DNA of 64,000 nucleotides from an uncultured Oscillospiraceae bacterium. Lineage in GTDB: Bacteria > Bacillota > Clostridia > Oscillospirales > Acutalibacteraceae. The notes beneath the pieces are model-generated. The model did not search any database. It saw only the letters and a program-made list of their open reading frames with translations, and was not told the DNA's origin. Both the position numbers and the translations under genes were made by a program. Location: contig CAUGOD010000001.1 of the NCBI GenBank assembly GCA_959601025.1, positions 1-64,000 on the forward strand, read 5' to 3'. Positions 58,515-64,000 of the stretch are shown here, piece by piece (the first letter of the stretch is position 1; each line of letters starts with the position of its first letter).

Positions 58515-60062
58515 ATGAAGGAATACCGCTGTCTGTACAATCTGGATATGGGAGCGATCCCGTTGTGTTTGAGCCGGAGTCGGGGCGCGTTTGAAGGGGT
58601 ATTCTCCGTGGAGCATGTGCGGGAATTCGTACGGGACGCGGCGGGAACCGGAGTGGATGCGTTTTTGTGCTGCCCGACCCTGCTGCGGCTTCCGTTGTGG
58701 GATTCGAAGGAGGAGCCGCACTGGCGGGAGGAGGCGCCGCGCCGCCATCCGCCGGCGGATCGGAAGAGTTGGACGCCGTCGGAGCGGATATATTACCCGA
58801 TGCGGGAGTACATCCTGTCGGGAGGCGACCCGGTGAAGGAGGTGTATGACGCGGTTCGGGAGACGGACATGGCGTTTTTCTTCTCCTACCGGATGAACGA
58901 CTGGCATTTCGTGGAGTTTGAGGAGCCGGAGCGGTATCCGACACTCGATCGTTTTTACACGGAGCATCCGGAATACCGGATCGGCTATCCCAACAGGGAA
59001 AACCCGGTGGGTTGGGACATCAAGAACAGCCGCCAGCAAAACTATATCATTCCGGACGTGCGGCGGCATTACCTCGCGCTGCTGACCGAGCTGGCGGAGG
59101 AGTACGACATCGACGGTCTGGAGCTGGATCTGATGCGTTCGCCGAACTACTTCCCGCTGAACCGGTTGGAGGAAGGGACGGCGGCGATGTCCGATTTTGT
59201 CCGGTCGGTGCGGACGATGCTGGATCGTGTCGGCCGGGAGAGGGGAAAGGAACTGCCGCTGTGCGTGCGGGTTCCTCACCGGTATGGCTACTGCGCGCGA
59301 ATCGGTCTGGACGTAAAAGGTTGGGTGGAAAGCGGCTGGGTGCAGATGGTGAACGTCAGCTCGAGCTACTTCCACACCGAGGCGCTGGAGATCGAGGAAT
59401 ACCGGTCTGCGCTGCCGGGTGCGCGGGTCTACGGCGAAGAGCAGATGGTGATGAACAACGCGATCAACCGGTACGGCTGGCCGTCGGAGCGGCGGACGCC
59501 GCCGGAAATTCTGGAAACGACGGCCTACGCCTTTCTTCGGCGGGGAGCGGACGGGGTGTCCCTGTACAATTTTCCCTTCACGCGGGAGATCGAGCAGCCG
59601 GTGAAGCATCCGGACAGCGTATATACGGAGCCGCCGAAGGAGGCGCTGATGCATCTGGTGGACGAAGGCTGGCTGGCCTCCCGTCCGAAGCATTACTTTT
59701 CCTACGGATATCCGGATTTGACGTTTGACGGGCAGCTCCCGGCGGAAGGAAGGGTGGTTACCTCCCTGAAAATCTGGGATGATCCCCTGGCTTTCGACCG
59801 GTCGGCGCTTCGGGTAATCTGCCGCGGGGACGTACGTTCCTGCCGGAAGCGGGTGTATCTGAACGGCGTGCCGCTGGAAGACAGCGGGGAAAACGACGAG
59901 CTGTTCCCGGAGGCGGTTTGGGAGGGACAGTTTCCGCCGGAGCAGACCTTCAACTGCCGTGTGCCGATGGAAGCGCTGGCGGCGGAAAACACGATTGAAA
60001 TTCTGCTCACTGCGGCGGAGACGGAAATATTTGGTGTAGAGCTGGCCCTGTATCGGGAATAG
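58515..60062 (+). CDS. Predicted TIM-barrel glycoside hydrolase, family not recognised
   Basis: 515 residues, no signal peptide. Pattern of a (beta/alpha)8 barrel over about 10-390: VDAFLCCPTLLRLP, FFFSYRMNDWHFVEF, the acidic strand DIDGLELDLMRSPNYF, LCVRVPHRYGYCARIGLDVK, then VNVSSSYFHTEA. E and D of the GLELDLMR strand are plausible catalytic residues. A C-terminal beta-sandwich (about 420-515) resembles accessory domains of such enzymes. It resembles GHL10-type predicted glycosidases in style but I cannot place it in a numbered family. It follows the beta-helix gene by 14 bp and precedes DUF4091 by 25 bp, so it shares the operator promoter at 57335. Confidence 0.65.
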   Translation: MKEYRCLYNLDMGAIPLCLSRSRGAFEGVFSVEHVREFVRDAAGTGVDAFLCCPTLLRLPLWDSKEEPHWREEAPRRHPPADRKSWTPSERIYYPMREYILSGGDPVKEVYDAVRETDMAFFFSYRMNDWHFVEFEEPERYPTLDRFYTEHPEYRIGYPNRENPVGWDIKNSRQQNYIIPDVRRHYLALLTELAEEYDIDGLELDLMRSPNYFPLNRLEEGTAAMSDFVRSVRTMLDRVGRERGKELPLCVRVPHRYGYCARIGLDVKGWVESGWVQMVNVSSSYFHTEALEIEEYRSALPGARVYGEEQMVMNNAINRYGWPSERRTPPEILETTAYAFLRRGADGVSLYNFPFTREIEQPVKHPDSVYTEPPKEALMHLVDEGWLASRPKHYFSYGYPDLTFDGQLPAEGRVVTSLKIWDDPLAFDRSALRVICRGDVRSCRKRVYLNGVPLEDSGENDELFPEAVWEGQFPPEQTFNCRVPMEALAAENTIEILLTAAETEIFGVELALYRE

Positions 60063-60087
60063 ACAGAGCGGCGAAGGGAGAACAGAG

Positions 60088-61677
60088 ATGGAATATGGGG
60101 TATTTTCAGCCAACGGATGGCTGTATCCGGATACCAAACCGGGAGAGGGAAAACGGCGGATTGAACTGACAGCGGCGGGAAACAGCGTTGGCTGCGCGCA
60201 GGTGCTGGTGCGGTGCAGCGGGCCGTTGGTCTGGGAATGGATTGTGGACGGTGCGCAGGCTCTCTCCGCGCCGGAGGTGTACCGTCTGCTGCCGGTATTC
60301 GTGGAAAAGAATACCGGGGAGCGCGGGTTTACCGTGGAGCAGGGAACGGCGGCGGAGTATGCCTGCCGTCCCGCCCCGTTCTGGGTGTACGACGCTATGG
60401 AGCCGACAGGAGAAACCCTCACTGCCCCAAAAGAAGACGGGGTGTTGGGACTGTACCTGCGGTGGCCGACAAAGAAGCTGACGCCGGGCGTCCATAAAGG
60501 GCGCCTCCGTCTGCATTCGCAGAAGAAGACGGAATCATCCGCTGTGGAAATCCCGGTTTCCCTGCGTGTGGCGGCGGCCGCTGTACCGGAGAAGGAAACC
60601 CTGCGGCTGACCAACTGGTATTCTCTGGGGAACATGGCGTCGTACCATGGGGCGGAGCCATGGTCGGAAGAGCACTGGGAACGGATCGTGGATTACGGGC
60701 GGCTGATGCGGGAGGGGAGGCAGACGGACTTTGCGGTTTCCCCTGCCCTCGCGGACTATACACGGGAAGAGGATGGACGGTATGCCTTTGATTTCTCCCG
60801 TACAGAACGGTTCATCCGGCTGTACCTGTCCCTCGGGTTCCGGTATATTGAAGGGGAAACCCCCATTTTCCGGGAGGACTGGGGGGCAAATACCTTTGTG
60901 GTGGAGATCGGCGGGAAACGACATCCGGCCTTGTCGGAGGAGGCCTATGCCTTTTTGCAGGGGTATTTCACCGGCTGGTACGCGCTGCTGAAGGAAAACG
61001 GCTGGCTGGAAATGGCTCAGCAGCATGTGGGGGACGAGCCTCACGCGGGCTGTGCGGCGGAATACCGCATCCTTTCGGGAATGGTGCGCAAGTGGATGCC
61101 GGGGGTGCCGGTCATTGACGCGGTGGCATGCCCGGAGCTGGACGGCGCGGTGGATATCTGGGTGCCGCAAAACAACCATTATATGGAACAGCAGGACGCC
61201 TACGAACGGAAACGGCGGCTGGGGGATCCCCTGTGGTATTATACCTGCTGCTGTCCGGGCGGGCGGTATCTCAACCGTCTGCTGGATGAAGAGTTGCTGC
61301 GGACCCGGTACCTGCACTGGGCGAACCGGCTGTATGGGATGCCGGGATACCTGCACTGGGGGCTGAACCATTACGAATGCACGGATGACCCGTTCGCGGG
61401 ACGGGCGGGAAGCATCGAAACGCTGAGCACGACGGCCCTGCCCTGTGGGGACAGTCACATCGTCTATCCGCTGGGGAAACAGGTGCTGCGGAGCGTGCGG
61501 TTTGAGATGATGCGGGCCGGCTGCGAGGATTACGAGCTGCTGGGACTGCTGGCAAAGCGCGATCCGGAGAAAGCGGACGGTCTGATGAAGCGGTGCGTGC
61601 GTTCCTTCACCGACTATACCACCGATGTTTCGGCTTTTGAACAAGTCTATGCGGAACTGCTGGATGCGGTTTCCTGA
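60088..61677 (+). CDS. DUF4091 glycoside hydrolase-like protein
   Basis: 529 residues, AAGGGAG upstream, cytosolic. An N-terminal beta-domain (about 1-165) is followed by a TIM-barrel-like region (about 180-420; QHVGDEPHAGCAAEY with an acidic pair) and the diagnostic DUF4091 C-terminal segment (GYLHWGLNHYECTDDPFAG, LPCGDSHIVYPLG, SVRFEMMRAGCEDYELLGLL). DUF4091 proteins are related to GH123. The known relative hydrolyses N-acetylgalactosaminides, but most members are uncharacterised. The DEP motif (near residue 315) may hold the catalytic acid. Part of the 57335 operon. Confidence 0.8.
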   Translation: MEYGVFSANGWLYPDTKPGEGKRRIELTAAGNSVGCAQVLVRCSGPLVWEWIVDGAQALSAPEVYRLLPVFVEKNTGERGFTVEQGTAAEYACRPAPFWVYDAMEPTGETLTAPKEDGVLGLYLRWPTKKLTPGVHKGRLRLHSQKKTESSAVEIPVSLRVAAAAVPEKETLRLTNWYSLGNMASYHGAEPWSEEHWERIVDYGRLMREGRQTDFAVSPALADYTREEDGRYAFDFSRTERFIRLYLSLGFRYIEGETPIFREDWGANTFVVEIGGKRHPALSEEAYAFLQGYFTGWYALLKENGWLEMAQQHVGDEPHAGCAAEYRILSGMVRKWMPGVPVIDAVACPELDGAVDIWVPQNNHYMEQQDAYERKRRLGDPLWYYTCCCPGGRYLNRLLDEELLRTRYLHWANRLYGMPGYLHWGLNHYECTDDPFAGRAGSIETLSTTALPCGDSHIVYPLGKQVLRSVRFEMMRAGCEDYELLGLLAKRDPEKADGLMKRCVRSFTDYTTDVSAFEQVYAELLDAVS

Positions 61678-61736
61678 GTATGCTTTCATGGCATACCGCC
61701 TGCGGCGGCGCTGCAAAACGGAAGGGAAGAAGCAAT

Positions 61737-64000
61737 ATGACAAAACTGTCTCGGTATTTTCAAAACGAGGGGCGGGAATATGTGCTGGAGGAGTACCATA
61801 CGCCCCGTCCGCTGCTGAACTATTCGTGGAACGGACGGTTCCTGTCGGCGTTCAACCATGTGGTGACGGGCCATGGGCTGTATTGCGACAAAACCACCAT
61901 CACCGCCACCTACATTGATCCGCGGGGCCGTGTGAAGCTGATCAGCGAGGGGAACCGGTACTTCTACCTGCGGGATGCGGAAAACGGCGTGCTGTGGAAT
62001 GTGGCGGGCTATCCCACCAATACGCCGCTGGATTCCTACCGGTGCACGATGGGTCTGGGCTATACGGTTTATGAAGCGGAACGGGACGGGGTCGCCAGCC
62101 GGACACGGGTGTTTGTGGATACGGAGGACCCCTGCGAAATCTGGACGGTGACCCTGAAAAACAAAAGCGGCCGTCCCCGGAAGATTCAGCTCTTCCCGCT
62201 GCTGGAATGGTCGCTGGAGGGGTATGTGCCAAAGAGCGACTATTTCAGCTACCTGTTCACGGAAGCGGACAGGGAGCGCTCCATTCTGTATGCGTGGAAC
62301 ACGGCGGACGAGCGGCTGCATGACCGGTACAACGGTTTTCTGGCGGCCAGCAGGCCCTACGCGAGCTTCGATACCAGTCTGCGGGCCGCGCTGGGTACTT
62401 ACGGCAGCTTTGCCCAGCCGGAGGCGCTGCTGAACGGGCATTGCACGAACACTCTGGGGAGCTGTGAGCGTCTGGCCGGGGCGATGGAGCTGGTATTCGA
62501 GCTTGCTCCCGGCGGGGAGGAGACGGTGCAGCTGCTGATTGGTTCGTTTGAGGAGAAGGCGGACGCGGAGGAGCTGTGCGCGCGTCTGTTCGCAGACGGG
62601 GCGGTCGAGAGGGAATTCGCCCGGCTGACGGAGGAAAAAGAGCAGCGGACGCAGGCGGTGCGGATCGAAACGCCGGACGAACGGATCAACAACCTGTTCA
62701 ACACCTGGACCAAGCAGCAGGTGGTGCTGTGCGCGCAGGTGGGTCGGGGCGCGACCCGCGGCTACCGGGACGCGCTGCAGGACGCGTGGGGCTACACCAG
62801 CTTCGATGCGGATGCGGCGAGGGACAAGATCGTGGAGGCGCTGGAGCACCAGTACGCGGACGGGCACGCGCCGCGCGCGTGGCTGCCGCTGGATGAACGG
62901 CATTATTCGGACAGCCAGGTTTGGATTCCGATGGCGGTGAACGGCTACCTGAAGGAGACAGGAGACCTGGCGTTTCTGGAAAAAGAGGTTGCGTTCCTGG
63001 ACGGGACCCTGGGCACGGTATGGGAGCATTGCCGCCGGGCAATGGAATACCTGTACGCCGACCGGGGCGCGCATGGGCTGATCCTGTCCCACTGGGGGGA
63101 CTGGAACGATTCCCTGACCGGCCTTGGCAAGGGCGGCAAGGGAGAAACTGCCTGGACAGCCATCGCGCTGTATTACGCGCTGACGCAGATGCAGGAGATG
63201 GGAGAAAAGACCGGCAAGCCAGCGGGGACGCTGGAACGCCTGAAACGGATCGCCGAGGAAATCCGCACGGTGGTAAACGATGCAGCCTGGGACGGCGAGT
63301 GGTATCTGGAAGGGTATGACGACGAGGGCCGGCCGGTGGGAACCCATACGGAAAAGGAAGGCCGGATCTATCTGAACCCGCAGACGTGGGCGGCAATCAG
63401 CGGGATCGCCCCGCCGGACCGGCTGGAAAAGGCGATCCGTCAGGTGGACGAGCAGCTGGACAGCCCGTATGGGTCGCTGACGCTGTCCCCGGCGTATACG
63501 AAGCCGCAGCGTTCGATCGGACGGTTAACCGAGTTTGTGCCGGGCATTTGGGAAAACGGATGCCCGTACTGCCACGGGAGTGCGTTCAAGATCGTGGCGG
63601 ACTGCCTGCTGGGGCGTGGAAACGCGGCGTACGCGACGCTGAAAAAGGTGATGCCGGATGCGCCGGACAATCCCATGGAGCATTCGGGCTGCGAGCCGTA
63701 CGCGTTTACGAACATGTACCTGGGACCGGAGAATCCGCGGTCAGGCTTTGCCATGTTTGGATGGATCAGCGGCACGGCGGGCTGGGTGTTCCGCGCCGTG
63801 ACCCAGAGCATGGTCGGGTTCCAGCCGGCGTACGACGGGTTTGATGTGAAGCCCTGCCTGCCGTCGGAATGGGAGGGCTGTCGGTTTGAACGGCAGTTCC
63901 GGAAAAACCGGTACCGGATTGAAATCCGGAATCCACAGCATGTGCAGAGCGGCGTGGCCTCTCTGGAGCTGGACGGCGTGAAGCGGGAAGGGACATACGT
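61737..64000 (+). CDS. GH94 family phosphorylase (3' end beyond window)
   Basis: At least 754 residues; the frame stays open to the window edge. N-terminal beta-sandwich (about 1-260), linker, then an (alpha/alpha)6 barrel (about 290-700) with GYRDALQDAWGY, the catalytic-acid motif GDWNDSL (D455-W-N-D458) and the HGSAFKIVADCLLGRG region. GH94 enzymes cleave beta-glucosidic bonds with inorganic phosphate (cellobiose, laminaribiose, chitobiose, beta-1,2-oligoglucan), conserving energy as sugar-1-phosphate. In a locus with three GH16 genes, a laminari-oligosaccharide type substrate is plausible but not shown. Last visible gene of the 57335 operon; start supported by GGAAGGGAAG. Confidence 0.88.
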   Translation, partial: MTKLSRYFQNEGREYVLEEYHTPRPLLNYSWNGRFLSAFNHVVTGHGLYCDKTTITATYIDPRGRVKLISEGNRYFYLRDAENGVLWNVAGYPTNTPLDSYRCTMGLGYTVYEAERDGVASRTRVFVDTEDPCEIWTVTLKNKSGRPRKIQLFPLLEWSLEGYVPKSDYFSYLFTEADRERSILYAWNTADERLHDRYNGFLAASRPYASFDTSLRAALGTYGSFAQPEALLNGHCTNTLGSCERLAGAMELVFELAPGGEETVQLLIGSFEEKADAEELCARLFADGAVEREFARLTEEKEQRTQAVRIETPDERINNLFNTWTKQQVVLCAQVGRGATRGYRDALQDAWGYTSFDADAARDKIVEALEHQYADGHAPRAWLPLDERHYSDSQVWIPMAVNGYLKETGDLAFLEKEVAFLDGTLGTVWEHCRRAMEYLYADRGAHGLILSHWGDWNDSLTGLGKGGKGETAWTAIALYYALTQMQEMGEKTGKPAGTLERLKRIAEEIRTVVNDAAWDGEWYLEGYDDEGRPVGTHTEKEGRIYLNPQTWAAISGIAPPDRLEKAIRQVDEQLDSPYGSLTLSPAYTKPQRSIGRLTEFVPGIWENGCPYCHGSAFKIVADCLLGRGNAAYATLKKVMPDAPDNPMEHSGCEPYAFTNMYLGPENPRSGFAMFGWISGTAGWVFRAVTQSMVGFQPAYDGFDVKPCLPSEWEGCRFERQFRKNRYRIEIRNPQHVQSGVASLELDGVKREGTY

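Overview
The window reads as a chromosomal polysaccharide-utilisation region of a Gram-positive, GC-rich anaerobe of the Bacillota (Clostridia; an Oscillospirales-type gut or rumen commensal is my best guess). The reasons are lipoprotein signal peptides with Bacillota-style lipoboxes, strong GGAGG-type ribosome binding sites, CUT1 sugar ABC transporters without their own ATPase, large AraC regulators, Thr- and Ser-rich surface linkers, and IS3, group II intron and serine-recombinase debris. No rRNA, tRNA, CRISPR array or replication origin was seen. The species assignment is inference.

Layout. 0-3.2 kb: a decayed second copy of the first GH32 gene and its promoter, overrun by remnants of an integrative element (two small genes and an internally deleted serine recombinase), an IS3-family element and the 3' end of a group II intron. 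3.2-12.1 kb: GH32, a sugar-binding lipoprotein, GH172 (DUF2961) and two more GH32 enzymes. 12.2-15.0 kb: two overlapping AraC regulator genes on the minus strand. 15.2-18.7 kb: an extracellular GH16 lipoprotein and a three-module surface glycan-binding protein. 18.9-31.0 kb: transport module A, consisting of a permease pair, a 917-residue multidomain solute-binding protein, a second permease pair, an NHL/YIP1 membrane protein that is frameshifted, a DUF5696 protein and an SGNH hydrolase. 31.1-32.4 kb: a third AraC gene (minus). 32.9-45.7 kb: transport module B, which holds the same five core genes followed by a permease pair and a classical binding protein. 45.8-57.3 kb: the secreted part, with anchored binding proteins, two SIAE-type acetylesterase lipoproteins, a lipoprotein/cytosolic pair of beta-propeller glycosidases and two GH16 paralogues, one carrying a carbohydrate-binding module inside its catalytic domain. 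57.5-64.0 kb: cytosolic enzymes (parallel beta-helix protein, TIM-barrel protein, DUF4091 protein, and a GH94 phosphorylase cut by the window edge).

How it may work (inference). Secreted GH16 enzymes, acetylesterases and the propeller glycosidase trim an acetylated polymer outside the cell, and anchored binding modules hold it at the surface. Four binding proteins matched by four permease pairs import oligosaccharides, with energy from an ATPase encoded elsewhere. Inside, GH32 and GH172 enzymes attack fructofuranosyl linkages and a GH94 phosphorylase conserves energy from beta-glucosides. The mix of beta-glucan-type and fructan/difructose-type enzymes is unusual.

The strongest new signal is regulatory. 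Five promoters share a 38-bp element placed 57-58 bp upstream of a -10 hexamer, and a diverged sixth copy precedes transport module B. This looks like one AraC regulon that can be read directly from the sequence. Other notable points are the nested binding module in a GH16 enzyme, the duplicated giant-SBP/permease/NHL-YIP1/DUF5696 transport module, an orphan membrane-anchor tail in frame behind a stop codon, and a GH32 enzyme with two altered catalytic motifs.
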